From: Symbiodinium sp. CCMP2592
Lineage: Eukaryota; Sar; Dinophyceae; Suessiales; Symbiodiniaceae
NCBI GenBank assembly: GCA_905221615.1
Contig: CAJNDT010003112.1
Location: 600,001 to 664,000 of the forward strand
DNA: 64,000 nt
Reading direction: 5' to 3'
A program made the translations under genes and the position numbers. A model generated the notes under the pieces. It saw only the letters and a program-made list of their open reading frames with translations. It was not told where the DNA came from and searched no databases. This document shows positions 43,001 through 52,000 of the stretch, piece after piece (position 1 is the stretch's first letter; every line of letters begins with the position of its first letter).

Positions 43001-46000
43001 AGGTCTATTCCTTAATTGAGGGGTCTTGGAATGTCTGGGAACCCCAAGACCCAAAGCCCTAAACCCCCAACCCTAAACCCTGCCGAAGGCCAATCAGATA
43101 CATGGTTCCGGCCGCTTCAAATGGCCGGATGGCCGTACCTACCAGGGCCAATACGTCCAGGGACTGAGGCTCAAGAGTGGAGGGTATGGTACGTTTCTGT
43201 AGCATCCATAGAGGTTCATAAGGAGTTCGTGAAAGTGTCGGAGATTACGAGTCGGGGCCCCGAGGTTTTTAAACCGGATTGCGAAGGACTTTCTGGGTTA
43301 GGCCTTAAAAAATCAGAAATGTAGGGACATGGTAGGGTTCTGTTGGGGTGTAGAGTTTGGGGTACGAGAGGGTGGGGATACTGTAGATTCCGGAGTTTTG
43401 GAACTAGGGCTCAGAGTGTGGGGTTTAAGGGTTTCGGGCTGAAGCCCAGCGTGTTGAAGGGTCCAGGTGTTTACGTGGCATTAGTCCCTGTCCCTTAATA
43501 TTAAATGGGACGGGGGGGGACACTATTAAAAACTCGGAAAGTGTTTTTGTTATTGGGGCATGTGTTTATCTCTACTGTCACTTTTGACGGGTCTTGCTCT
43601 TGCTGCGGCATGGGCTTTTGCTCATGCTATTGCTACGTATGTTGCTCTCGCTCCTGTGCCTGCTCTTGCTCTTGCTCCTGCTCTTCCTGCTGGTTTTGCT
43701 CTTGCTCTTGCTTCTGCTCTTACTGTATTAATAGTTGTTGGGCTTCGGGTAAGCCTGCTTGAAACTTGCTGTTGTGATCCGACCGTAGATCCGTCACATC
43801 CTCCGTAGCTGAGTTGAGGGCTTGGGGCATTTTCCAGGGGTGGGGGTTCTTTTTGGGTATTTTTTATGTTTTTTTTTGTATTTTTACGGTTTTCGGTTCG
43901 GCGGACGCAGGACTCAGTCAGTCAGTCAGTCAACGAGCCAACCGAGCGGTCAGTCAGTCAGTCAGTCAGTCGGTCAATCAGCCAACCAAGCGGTCAGTCA
44001 GTCAGTCGGTCAGCCAACCGCGCGGTCAGTCAGTCAGCCAACCAGCCAGTCAGTCAGCCAGTCAGTCCGTCTGCCAACCGCGCGGTCAGTCAGCCAGTCA
44101 GTCCGTCTGCCAACCGCGCGGTCAGTCAGTCAGTCAGTCGGTCGTCCAGCGGTGAGTCGGTCAGCCAGTCAGCCCGTCTGCCAACCGAGACGTCAATCGG
44201 TCTGGCTGTCTGTCAATCAGTCTGTCAGTCCGTCAATCCTCTAGTCAGTCGGGCTGTTGATCGGGCGTTGCACCTGCAACCACTGAGCATGGGGTACCGG
44301 AGACTCGGAATCGCCAAAAGAGGGGGCGCGTTTAAGATATATGATGAACCGGAACCGCCGAATTCAGGGGGCGTGTTTAAGATAGATGACGAGCCGTTAT
44401 CGCCAAAAGAGGGGGCGTGTTAAAGACATATGTTGAAACGGAGCCGCCAAAAGAGGGGGCGTGTTCAAGATATTTAGTGAACGGTTATCGCCGAATGCGG
44501 GCGCGTGTTAAAGATATCTGGTGAACCGGAATCGCCGAATGAGGGAGCGTGTTGAAGATATGATGAGCCGTTATCACCAAAAGAGGGGCCGTGTTTAAGA
44601 TATATGGTGAACGGTCATCGCCGACTGAGGGGCCGTATTAAAGATATATGGTTAACCGGAAAGGGGTGTGTCTAAGATTTTTTGCATAATCTATGGTGAA
44701 CCGGAATCGACGAATGAGCGCGCTTGCTTAGGATGTGATGAACCGCCGGTCCTCTTGCAAGTGTGTTTGCAATTGGGGGGGGGGGGTGCGCCGCCCTCCA
44801 GACCCCCCCCACCGCTTTCTCAAGCCCTGTTTGTCTATAGCGAACTTCGTACCATCAAGAACGCTATGGCCATTTGCGATGGTCGCAGCAAGTCAAGCGC
44901 ATAACTAATTATTCTGAGACTTTTCAAATCCCGTCCCAGGGGCCCAACCCCCCTCGCTGTATATTTGGGCCACGCAAGCTAAGATATATGGTGAACGGTT
45001 TTCGCCGTATATGGTGAAGCGAAATTGCCAAACAAGGGGTGTGCTTCATATATATATATATATATATACATACATATGGTGAACCGGAATCGCCAAATGA
45101 GCGGGGTTGTTTAACACATATCATGAACCGTTATCGCCAAATGAGGGGGCGCGTTTATCATGTATGTTGAACCGTTATCGCCAATTAAGCAGCCTGGAAA
45201 AGCGTACAAGTTTTATAGAAGCTAAGCCCGAAAACCAGAAAAAATGCCAAACAAAAAACCCAAAGCCAGGCTCTTTCTCGTGACTCTTGCAGGTTTTTTA
45301 GCATTCCAGCACCGAAAACCATTAAAACATGCAAAAAAAAACATAAAAAATACCAAAAAAAAGCTTGGACCCATTTTCCAGTGACCCTGCCTGAGCCTCA
45401 GACCCTATAAACGCTGATCAAGTTCACAAGTCCCTTGTTTAGGAATCTATGGAACTGGGGCCTTTGAAAGACTTATTTGCCCACCATAAATCCCAATGTT
45501 TGGGTTGAGGGTGTGGGGATTTGGGTCTAGGGATACTCCCTAAACAAAGTACCTTAGAGACCCCCAAGGCCCAAGGCCTACCCGGCCCCACCCACCCTCG
45601 CCCACCCTCCGAAACAATGTTGCAGGCACGGCCAGGGTAAGTTCAAGTGGACCAATGGCCGAGTCTACGAAGGCCCTCATTGAAGGTTGAGGGCTCCCAG
45701 ACCTTCCAAAACCCCTTAATTAAGGAATATACCTTAAATTATAGTAGGATCCTTAATATGATTTAAGGTATATTCCTTAATTAAGGGATTTTGGAAGGTC
45801 TGGGCTGTTTGATTGACATCTCGGCCCAAGGCCCATCTCTGGAGGCGTAGGGGGATTGTAATTTTCAATCCACATCAAGCGTAGACTCAGGAACGGAGAA
45901 GCCATGTAGATGTACGTATAAGCACTGGGGTGGGACTTCCCGATTCCCGTTATGGGGAGGCTTGGAAAAATCAAGACTAGCGTAACTGCAAAGAACCGCA

Positions 46001-46718
46001 TGCGTTAAATTTACTCCTAGCTTGTACTGCCGGGGCTTGCTGAACCTGAAATTTTAGGGTTTAGGGTTTAGACAGAAGTTGAGTCGAACTTTTAATAGAA
46101 CAGGTGGGGTCTCGATGTAGGCTGAGGCGCCAAGCCCCAAGCCCTCCAACACTTCGCGGTCGGGTCCGTTTTGGGGTTCTTGCTTACCCAAAGGCTCCAT
46201 GTAGCCATATAGCATACACTTAGGCCTTAAAGTACCTATATAGGAACCCCTTTAAGGCCTAAGTATCTACTATATGGCTACATGGAGCCTTAGGGTTACA
46301 TACTACTGTTGAAGCGAGCCCGGTTTTCTGAAGAACGCGCAACCCAGAGCCCCAACAGTCAACATCCCGAGTCCTCGACCCGTAACCTTGAACTCTGAAC
46401 CATGAACCGTACCCTAGAAGTACTCTGCAGCCAAAGCCCTCAACCTTACACCCTGGACTGGCTTGTTCAACAGGAGAACTTGGAACTTTTTGATGTGCAT
46501 GCGCTGCTCTTGATAAATTTTAGAGCTTGCTTCTGCATGTTAATTGAAGTTGTTCCCTGTGTCCTTGCAGGTGAGTGGCAGCTCGGCAAACAGCATGGCC
46601 AAGGACAGCTCCAGTTGCGCATAGGGACAACAGTCAGAAGAAGGTCTCAGGAGGAGCAGCAGGACAATGGCAGTGGTGGTCGTAGCAATGACAGTGGTAG
46701 CAGTAGCAGTAGCAAGAG

Positions 46719-46761
<43 letters not shown>

Positions 46762-47264
46762 CGTGGTGGTGGTGGTGGTGGTGGTGGTGGTGGTGGTGGT
46801 GGTGGTAGTGGTAGTGGTAGTGGTAGAAGCCAGAAAGTTGGAACATCAGTATCCTCATCTCCTTAATAGCTACAAGTATATAAGGGATCCTAGCACTAAT
46901 CCTCCTAAAGCCATGTTCCAACTTTCCGGTTTCTACTATAATGGTAGTGGTAGTAGTAATTGTTGATATTGGTAGTCTGGTAGTCCTGGTGTTGGTGTGG
47001 ATGTGGGTGTGGGCGTGGGTGTTGCCGTGGCTGTGGGTGTTGGTGTTGGTTTTGGTACTGTTGGTGGTGGTGGTGGTGGCAGTGGCGTTGGTGGCAGTGG
47101 CGGTGGTGGTGGTGCCTGCTGTTGTAATTGGTAATCCCAGCGGAAGCAGCACTCTTGTGTCTCGTCTTTAGATCCTCTCCGAGTTGCAGTTCCACGCAGG
47201 AGCCCTCACCGTGGAGGGGAAGGTCACCAAAGGTGAGTGGAAGTCTGGCGTACGAGTAAACTAA
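33273..47264 (+). CDS. MORN-repeat protein, 15 exons over 14 kb
   Basis: Exons 33273-33341, 33886-33928, 34867-34895, 35138-35192, 35790-35809, 36393-36428, 37124-37164, 37364-37409, 37879-37912, 41194-41258, 42362-42442, 43089-43168, 45626-45672, 46571-46605, 47178-47264 (edges of exons 8, 9, 14, 15 uncertain by a few bases). Start MSSQAVKVAPTTATAPPKKQ; stop TAA 47262-47264; about 256 aa. The spliced frame gives about ten MORN units with constant spacing, e.g. YQGEWLGCWRHGKG, YVGQWYHDVPHGQG, YEGEWRNDYKHGQG, YTGGWADGKKSGEG, YQGQYVQGLRHGQG, YEGEWQLGKQHGQG, each followed by 7 residues such as KFKWTNG. MORN proteins bind membranes or scaffold the cytoskeleton and basal apparatus in alveolates; the exact role is unknown. 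No catalytic domain. Most donors (11 of 14) are GC, one is GT, acceptors AG|G. The 9th intron holds the RCC1-like gene. Confidence 0.85.
33765..33859. mobile_element. Inverted-repeat element, family IR-A, in MORN intron 1
   Basis: CCTAAAAAAGTTACCAATAC, ATAGTATAATGGGCCCC and TAGAATTGTTAAGGCCCCC. It ends 26 bases before exon 2. Confidence 0.75.
33953..34008. repeat. TA microsatellite
   Basis: About 28 TA units in MORN intron 2. Confidence 0.9.
34262..34335. mobile_element. Inverted-repeat element, family IR-K copy 1
   Basis: GGGCCCCCACCCCGAAATAG, GTGACTATAAGGATTATAT, TATTCCTATTATACCACTA; right end diverged compared with 36707. Confidence 0.65.
34388..34479. mobile_element. Inverted-repeat element, family IR-J copy 2
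   Basis: CTTAGGGGTACTTAGAAATA to GCTAGGGTTCTAAGTTCAG, in MORN intron 2. Confidence 0.7.
34598..34650. repeat. TTTAGGG units
   Basis: Telomere-like units after two tandem TACAGCTTATAGTCTATA copies (34566-34601). Confidence 0.75.
34927..35031. mobile_element. Inverted-repeat element, family IR-B copy 3, fills most of MORN intron 3
   Basis: ATGGGAGTTGCCGAAAATTA to TATTTTCGGAAACTCCCAT. It starts 32 bases after the donor at 34895; the intron is only 242 bp. Confidence 0.85.
36325..36388. repeat. CCCTAAA telomere-like block before MORN exon 6
   Basis: Units run to within about 5 bases of the ACAG|GGC acceptor at 36393. Confidence 0.85.
36707..36792. mobile_element. Inverted-repeat element, family IR-K copy 2
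   Basis: GCCCCCACCCTGTAATAGTG and CACTATTACAGGGTGGGGGC pair perfectly over 19-20 bases. Confidence 0.85.
36935..37016. mobile_element. Inverted-repeat element, IR-F-like
   Basis: AGAGGGTCCAAGTACTCCCT and ATAGGAACTACTTGGACCCT, in MORN intron 6. Confidence 0.65.
37709..37821. mobile_element. Inverted-repeat element, family IR-A, in MORN intron 8
   Basis: TAGGGGCCTTACTAATTAG, T11G9 tract, TCCTTATTATGAGTATAGTA, TTCTAATCATTAG and GAGGCCCCT. Confidence 0.75.
38863..40365 (+). CDS. RCC1-like repeat protein with ubiquitin-like N-terminus, 500 aa
   Basis: Uninterrupted ATG-to-TAG frame. Residues about 1-75 (MSTTVEVGLLSGKTTTVQVD ... VNMLRQRAQVALGVGRGLLL ... NGDLLMLQLK) have the length and hydrophobic pattern of a ubiquitin-like fold, which is an inference. 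Residues about 83-495 are roughly ten copies of a 41-residue RCC1-type unit, GAFAAILGDGSVVTWG then GGDSSAVQGQLQNVQQIQAS; the DNA is a 123-bp tandem array. RCC1 propellers are protein-interaction scaffolds, and in HERC/UVR8-like proteins they act in ubiquitin or chromatin pathways; here only the repeat is sure. Unlike its surroundings it has no introns and lies on the same strand inside MORN intron 9. A second copy ends at 233. An intronless, duplicated, nested gene suggests retroposition. Confidence 0.9.
   Translation: MSTTVEVGLLSGKTTTVQVDLDEAVNMLRQRAQVALGVGRGLLLASCGDILDGSATIREARIQNGDLLMLQLKRLQVQGAYDSFAAVLGDGSAVSWGNTTAGGDSRAVQGLLKNVQQLKASDGAFAAILDDGSVVSWGGAFAAILGDGSVVTWGGSVTGGDSDAVQHQLKNVLQIQASRGAFAAILSDGSVVTWGKDISGGDSSAVQGQLQNVQQVQSSFGAFAAILGDGSVVTWGRDIGGGDSSAVQGQLQNVQQIQASFGAFAAILEEGSVVTWGKPEYGGDSSAVQGQLKTVQQIQASECAFAAILDDGSVVTWGDAECGGDSRAVQGQLKTVQQIQASGYAFAAILDDGSVVSWGDADVGGDSSAVQGQLQNVQQIQASFGAFAAILSDESVVTWGDAGHGGDSSAVQNQLKNVQQIQATHRAFAAILSDESVVAWGDAGYGGDSSAVQNQLKTVQQIQATHRAFAALLSDETVVAWGDAEYGGDSNAVEYELATL
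41037..41139. mobile_element. Inverted-repeat element, family IR-E copy 4
   Basis: AAAAGCCAGAAAGTTGGAAT to TTCCAACTTGCTGGAGTTCC then CTTTA, in MORN intron 9, 55 bases before exon 10. Confidence 0.85.
41268..41328. mobile_element. Inverted-repeat element, family IR-B copy 4, truncated, at an intron start
   Basis: TGGGAGTTTCCGAAAATTAG and TATATTAGGGTCCCCTAGTT. It starts 10 bases after the GC donor of MORN exon 10. The right arm is incomplete. Confidence 0.7.
41955..42056. mobile_element. Inverted-repeat element, family IR-A, left end reads CAG|GTAAGA
   Basis: CCCCAGGTAAGAATTACCTA, ATACTATTTTTTTGGGG, TTCTAATTATTGTGGCCCCT. The first bases are a perfect splice-donor consensus, although this copy lies deep in MORN intron 10. 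Confidence 0.7.
42949..43039. mobile_element. Inverted-repeat element, family IR-G copy 2
   Basis: CCTAAATTAAGGAATATACC to TATTCCTTAATTGAGGGGTC; outer GGAATGTCTGGG seen on the right only. 50 bases before MORN exon 12. Confidence 0.75.
43596..43735. repeat. TTGCTC/CTGCTC hexamer-like repeat
   Basis: Low-complexity pyrimidine-rich TTGCTCT / CTCTTGCTCC units in MORN intron 12. The overlapping frames are compositional. Confidence 0.8.
43912..44250. repeat. (TCAG)n with interspersed GCCAACCGCGCGG units
   Basis: Tandem tetranucleotide TCAG broken by CAGCCAACCGAGCGG-type inserts, about 340 bp. All three plus frames stay open (SQSVSQ-type products), which is expected for a 4-bp repeat lacking stops. 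Inside MORN intron 12. Confidence 0.9.
44308..44730. repeat. About 44-bp minisatellite, first block
   Basis: Unit approx. CGCCAAAAGAGGGGGCGTGT plus TTAAGATATATGGTGAACCG, 9-10 diverged copies directly after the TCAG array. Confidence 0.85.
44981..45187. repeat. About 44-bp minisatellite, second block
   Basis: The same unit resumes (AAGATATATGGTGAACGG) with 4-5 copies and a TA tract at 45047-45068, after about 250 bp of unrelated sequence. Confidence 0.8.
45698..45804. mobile_element. Inverted-repeat element, family IR-G copy 3, at an intron start
   Basis: CCAGACCTTCCAAAACCCCT to GGATTTTGGAAGGTCTGG, perfect long arms. It starts 26 bases after the GC donor of MORN exon 13. Confidence 0.9.
46188..46295. 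mobile_element. Inverted-repeat element, family IR-F copy
   Basis: CCAAAGGCTCCATGTAGCCA and TGGCTACATGGAGCCTTAGG around CCTATATAGGAACCCCTTT. Confidence 0.8.
46708..46823. repeat. AGT then GGT trinucleotide repeats
   Basis: (AGT)n followed by (GGT)n in MORN intron 14. Poly-Ser, poly-Gly and poly-Val frames here are repeat artefacts. The repeat resumes after the IR-E element. Confidence 0.9.
46824..46937. mobile_element. Inverted-repeat element, family IR-E copy 5, inserted in a trinucleotide repeat
   Basis: GTAGAAGCCAGAAAGTTGGA and TTCCAACTTTCCGGTTTCTA. GGTAGTGGTAG lies on the left and ATGGTAGTGGTAGTAG on the right, so the edges of the element are clear. Confidence 0.85.
46938..47125. repeat. 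GGT/GTT-rich low-complexity tract
   Basis: Diverged continuation of the trinucleotide repeat (GTTGGTGTTGG, GTGGTGGTGGTGG) before the last MORN exon. Confidence 0.8.
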
Positions 47265-47568
47265 GAGCCGCGGTTTCGACACAAAGTGAGCTTGCATAGC
47301 CAGGTTTCGACTTACCGACATCGGTCAAGATAGGAACTTTTGCCCCATCTGGTGATTCCAAGAGCATGAATTTCCGCACAAACCTTGAGTTTTAGAGGGA
47401 ATTGGATGAGAGGTGATAGTGACTTCTGGCATGATCCAAGAACGGATAATGATCCAAGAACGGATAGACCGAGTCGGCAACCGTGGCTCAATTCAAAGTA
47501 GTCTAGGCCAATGCAAAAGGCATGTCCTGCATTGAGGTGCTGTTTCACTTTTCTCCCTGTGGAGCGAT

Positions 47569-47674
47569 ATGGGAGTTTCCGAAAATTAGGGGTACCTTAT
47601 TTTGGGGTCCTTATAATAAGAATCCTACTATTTAGGGTACTATATTAGGGCCCCCTATTTTCGGAAACCCCCTA
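47569..47674. mobile_element. Inverted-repeat element, family IR-B copy 5
   Basis: TATGGGAGTTTCCGAAAATT to CCCCCTATTTTCGGAAACC, centre CCTTATAATAAGAATCC. Confidence 0.85.
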
Positions 47675-47737
47675 TGGAGGCTAATGGGGGCCATGCAGGC
47701 GCTTGGTAAATCCTAAACCTTAAAACCCCAAGCCAAA

Positions 47738-47838
47738 CGGTTGATGATATAAATCCTGGATTAGTTTAAGGACCCTAAACTATGGGAATTATGGTATATT
47801 CCTCATTATGAGTAATGCAGGATTTATGTCATCAACCG
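47738..47838. mobile_element. Inverted-repeat element, family IR-C copy 4
   Basis: CGGTTGATGATATAAATCCT to GGATTTATGTCATCAACCG. Confidence 0.85.
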
Positions 47839-47921
47839 AAGTACCAAAGCTCTAAAGCCCGTGGAATTTCCTACTCCTCCAGACATCCCAAATGCTGCAG
47901 TGTCCCTGAAGCATTTTCTCC

Positions 47922-48050
47922 AAGGGTAAATAAGGAGGAACCCTTAATAAGGACCCCTAGGTATATACCCTTAATATAGCTATTATATACCCATCATATA
48001 GCCCACCTGAGGGTAGAGGTCTCCATTAAGGGTCCCTCCTTTTCCCCTTT
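47922..48050. mobile_element. Inverted-repeat element, family IR-H copy 1
   Basis: GGTAAATAAGGAGGAACCCT to AGGGTCCCTCCTTTTCCCCT, with ATATACCCTTAATATAGC inside. The second copy is at 60481. Confidence 0.8.
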
Positions 48051-48138
48051 GATTTTCGGTGGCCCGACAGCCTAAGCTCCGAAGCCTGACTCCCCAGTCG
48101 AGGTTGCGAGCTTCGACATTTCGGGGCTTGCGCTGCGT

Positions 48139-48239
48139 CGGTTGATGATATAGATCCTGCATTACCCTAAGGACCCTAAACTATGGGAATTATGGTATAT
48201 TCCTTATTATCGATAGTGCGGGATTTATGTCATCAACCG
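48139..48239. mobile_element. Inverted-repeat element, family IR-C copy 5
   Basis: TCGGTTGATGATATAGATCC to GGGATTTATGTCATCAACCG. Confidence 0.85.
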
Positions 48240-48404
48240 TTGCTCCAGAAACGAACTTGCTAATGCAAAACACTCAGGAGTTGACCTTCTCCAACCTCAA
48301 ACCCCAACTCTAGACCCAAAGCCTAAAGCTCAAAATGAAAAGGACTAAACCCTGAACTCTAAACCCTAACGCCAAAACTGCATAAACTCTAAACCCTAAT
48401 TAAC

Positions 48405-48650
48405 ACAGAAACCATAGCAACTCTGAAACCCTAAACACCGAAACCATACAAACTCAAGAAGCCCTAAACACTGAAACCATATAAACTCTAAAATACCCTA
48501 AGCACCGAAACCATATAAATTCAGAAAGCCCTAAACACCGAAACCATGTAAACTCTAAAATACCCTAAACACCGAAACCATATAAATTCAGAAAGCCCTA
48601 AAACCCTAAACCCTAAACCCTAATAAACACCGAAACCATGTAAACCCAGG
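48405..48650. repeat. About 34-bp tandem repeat derived from telomere-like units
   Basis: Unit CCCTAAACACCGAAACCATA plus TAAACTCTAAAATA, about six copies, some shortened. It grades into plain CCCTAAA at the end. Confidence 0.8.
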
Positions 48651-48774
48651 GCCCCCGAGCCTGCGAGCCCCTGGCAGAACCCGTGCGAAGCTGCCTCTCC
48701 AGAGCGAGCAGATTTTGGGCGTAGGGTTTAGGGTCTAAGCTTCGGGTTTAGGGTTTAGGGTTTTAGGGTTTAGG

Positions 48775-49007
48775 TGATGAATCCTTCTGCCTGCTGTGAA
48801 ATGTAAAGTGTGCATGCTTTCGAAGGCCTTGATGGCCCGAATCACTGAAGCTAGAAGACTCAACGTTAGTGCTAAGCACAGCACAGTCCTAGCATAGCAA
48901 CGAGTATCAGGTTGCGCTTTCGGTGAAAACATTTCCAATTCGCTGTGTGGTGCCATGTTGCCGTCTACTGAGCATGCTGGAGAGTCAGGAAGTGCCTCGC
49001 ATCATGA
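48775..49007 (+). repeat. 5' LTR
   Basis: Begins TGATGAATCCTTCTGCCTGC and ends GCCTCGCATCATGA. By eye identical to the 3' LTR. The gag start codon (48955) lies inside it. GGGTATGAGCCCA follows directly and could be the primer-binding site, since it resembles the TGGTATCAGAGC site used by plant copia elements, but with mismatches. Confidence 0.9.
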
Positions 49008-52000
49008 GGGTATGAGCCCAACGTTACCTGGTGAAGATGCCGCTCCTGATTACGGGGCAATGACGTCGGAGCCTCTGCGTCCGAATGTAGATGCTGCACT
49101 TCCTGTTCCGGTGAGGACCATGCCTAATGGGGTTTTGAATGAATCCGTGATGGAGCGAGCTTCGGGGGCTCGTATTTCTGACCCGGCTGGACCTTGCAGT
49201 GGTGCTAACGGTGTTATGGCTGCACAAGAGATGACACGTCAGATTCCTGGTGATGGAACAGTGTCACATGAAGGACAGACGACGACCTCGCCGCCATCAC
49301 TTCCGCCTGGGGGCGTTGTTCTTCCCCTGTTTCCTCAGTTTCATCCTTCACCTCTACCAGGTCAATCTCCACTGACTCATCGAGAAGGTGAAGGTCGATC
49401 TGGTTCGTGGTTTACAAGGTTGGGGGATTATATCCAGAAGAGGGTTGAGGTTACGGCATGGTCTTCGCCACCGGCCTCGGCTACCCATCAGGCGAGTGTG
49501 TGGCATAATCAGAGTCGCGTTCAGACCATGGTCGTATCTTCGCCAACTGATGCTGAAAGGAGACCCGAGTCGAATTCGAGCGGTTCGGCAGGGATTCCTC
49601 AGGAGATGGTTCAAGCAGAAGTCGCGCGTCAGTTAGACAACGCTATGGTTGAAGTGATGAATCGCTTGCAAGCGGAAAGGTCAAGAACAGAACAAGCCAC
49701 CCAGGAAGCACGTCAGCTTCGAGAGCAGTTGGAGTTCTACGAAATGAAGGCTCGGCAGGCACCCCCGCCCGGAATCTCACCGCCTCCTGGAGGCGATCAT
49801 GGAGCTTCCATCGGAGTTTCTGCGAATCATCCTCTACCTGGTCTGATGTCGGAGCAATTTGCTCTTCCAGGGCTAGACCGTCGGATTCAAGGGGAACCGG
49901 AGCCTAGACAAAGGAATGATCAAGTTGTGGAAACCCCTAGCCTACCTCGTGGTGATCGGGCTTATGAGGCTACAAGTGATCCGGTACCAGGAAGCTTCAG
50001 CCTACCTAGTGGTGATCGGGCTTATGGGGCTACAAATGAACCTGTACCAGGAAGCCTTAGCCTACCTCGTGGTGATCGGGCTTATGGGGCTACAAATGAA
50101 CCTGTACCAGGAAGTCTTAGCCTACCTCGTGGTGATCGGGCTTATGAGGCTACAAGCGGTCCTGTATCAGGGAGTCCTAGCCTACCTCGTGGTGATCGGG
50201 CTTATGGGGCTATTAGTGATTACGTACCAGGAAGTTCTAACCTACCTCGTGGTGATCGAGTGGATGGAGCTGTTGGTGATATGGTCTATGGAGCTTCTAG
50301 ATTACCACCTGGCAACCAATTGGGTACAGCCCCTTTTATCAGTGATCCTGGAGCTTCCATCGGAGTTTCGGCGAATCATCCTCTACCTGGTCCTTCTGAA
50401 GAATATGGGCATAGGACGCGTACCAGATCTCAGTCGCCAAGTGGTCCCCGTGCTTTCTTTCAGGGCTTGTTTGGTCGAGGAACAGCAGTTCGTCAGGAAG
50501 CACAGCCATGTGACCAGTCAAGTACAGCTGTGCCGCGGTTGTCACAAGCGACTTTCATTCCACCTCCACTTCAACCTCCCTTACCTCCACCTCCACTACC
50601 ACCTGTTTCCCCAGGCATTGCGGCACCGGCTGGCCGAGGTGATGACGTTCTGGCCACACTGGCTCGGGGCATTATTGAGGCCTTGCTGCAGCAACAACAG
50701 CAGGGGCCGCGTCCGGATCGTCCGGAAACCGTTAAGCCAGGCATATCTGAGCTTCCGCATCTCCCGGAGTACCAGCCGTCTACGGGGTCGATAGACCTAC
50801 TACATTGGTTGACGCACATAGCGCCTATGATGGAGGACTTGTCAGATACCAGTTTGCTTTGGTGGCAACAGACGGTTAAGGATGCTTTGACCTGGTATGC
50901 TCGCTACTCCTCGTCTCCGCCCCTGGCCAGGTTGCAACTTCGTCCTCAGCCTAGCAGTGAACTTCGCCCTGAGTGGGCGCGGGTTGAGCGCCGGGCCACG
51001 GCGATGATGCTCAGTGCCATTCCGAAGGCGATCCGAGAGGAGATCATAGCGCATGGCCAGATGTCAACGTTGGATGTGCTTTGCAAGTTATACTCGGTGT
51101 ATCAGCCAGGGAACCTGCAAGAGAAGACCTTAGTCCTGAGAATGCTGGAGCAGCCGGAGGAGTGCGTCACGGCGCTTCAGGCAGTTGAAGGATTGCGGCG
51201 ATGGAGCTTGTGGAGGAGACGGGCGGCTTCACTTGGAATGGCAGAGCCGGACGCGTCAGTTCTTGTGAGAGGACTGGACAAGATAACGGCTCCGATAATC
51301 AAGGGGAGCGGTGAGCTGGCGTTCCGGGTGAGCTTGATCAGGAGTACCTTGCAGGTGGATGTGAGTCCTTCTTCGGCCACGGTGACTACGTTCTTGCAGC
51401 ACCTCCAGGCTGAGATGGAACAGCAGGCCCGTCTTGGGGTTGCCAAGGGAGCATCTGAGAACCAAACTGCGCTTCGGGCTATCAACACCACTACTACCAC
51501 TGACCCTTCACCTTCCCTACAACCATCAACTACTACAACTCCACCTTCACCCTCGAACAAGCAGCAAGGAGCCTTGTGCCGTTTCTTTGCTTCGGACAAA
51601 GGATGCCGTCGTGGAAATGGATGTCGGTTTCCACATACGTGGGCGCTGCTTGAGAAAGGGAGCAGGCAGCGGAAGTGCCTGTGCTGTGGGTCTACGCAAC
51701 ATAAGGTTAAGGACTGCAAGGCGCCGGGTGGAGGCCAAACAAGGGCTACTTCATCGAGGACGGAGGCGGCGGGTCCAGGTGAGACGGGATCTACTTCGCC
51801 TACGGCGTCTGTGGCAGATTCACCCGCACGAAAGGTGAAGTTTGACGGTGAGCAAGTGCAAGCCAAGGTTTGTAAGATCCTGCAGGATGTGAAGAATATG
51901 CCCCTGTTCCGGTCGGTGATTGATGCAGTGAATCGGTGGGCTCATCAACCTGAGCCACCATCCCCCCGGGCGCGATCGGCGCTGTTGGACTCTGGGGCCA

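Larger units (their letters stand above)
47265..48774. other. Spacer between the MORN gene and the copia element
   Basis: No gene seen. Holds IR-B, two IR-C and one IR-H element and a telomere-derived tandem repeat. Confidence 0.6.

Noticed and set aside
43814-44423. Three overlapping SQSVSQ-type ORFs of 113-185 codons
   Set aside because: A TCAG tetranucleotide repeat has no stop in any plus frame; the products are compositional.
46634-47152. Poly-His/Tyr/Thr and poly-Val/Ser/Gly frames
   Set aside because: Products of AGT/GGT trinucleotide repeats inside a MORN intron.
48735-48956. Minus-strand ORF in the 5' LTR, repeated at 57797-58042
   Set aside because: Antisense of the LTR; present twice only because the LTR is.
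49916-50794. 292-codon plus-strand ORF within gag
   Set aside because: Shifted reading of the 60-bp repeats in ORF1; repeats without stops stay open in several frames.
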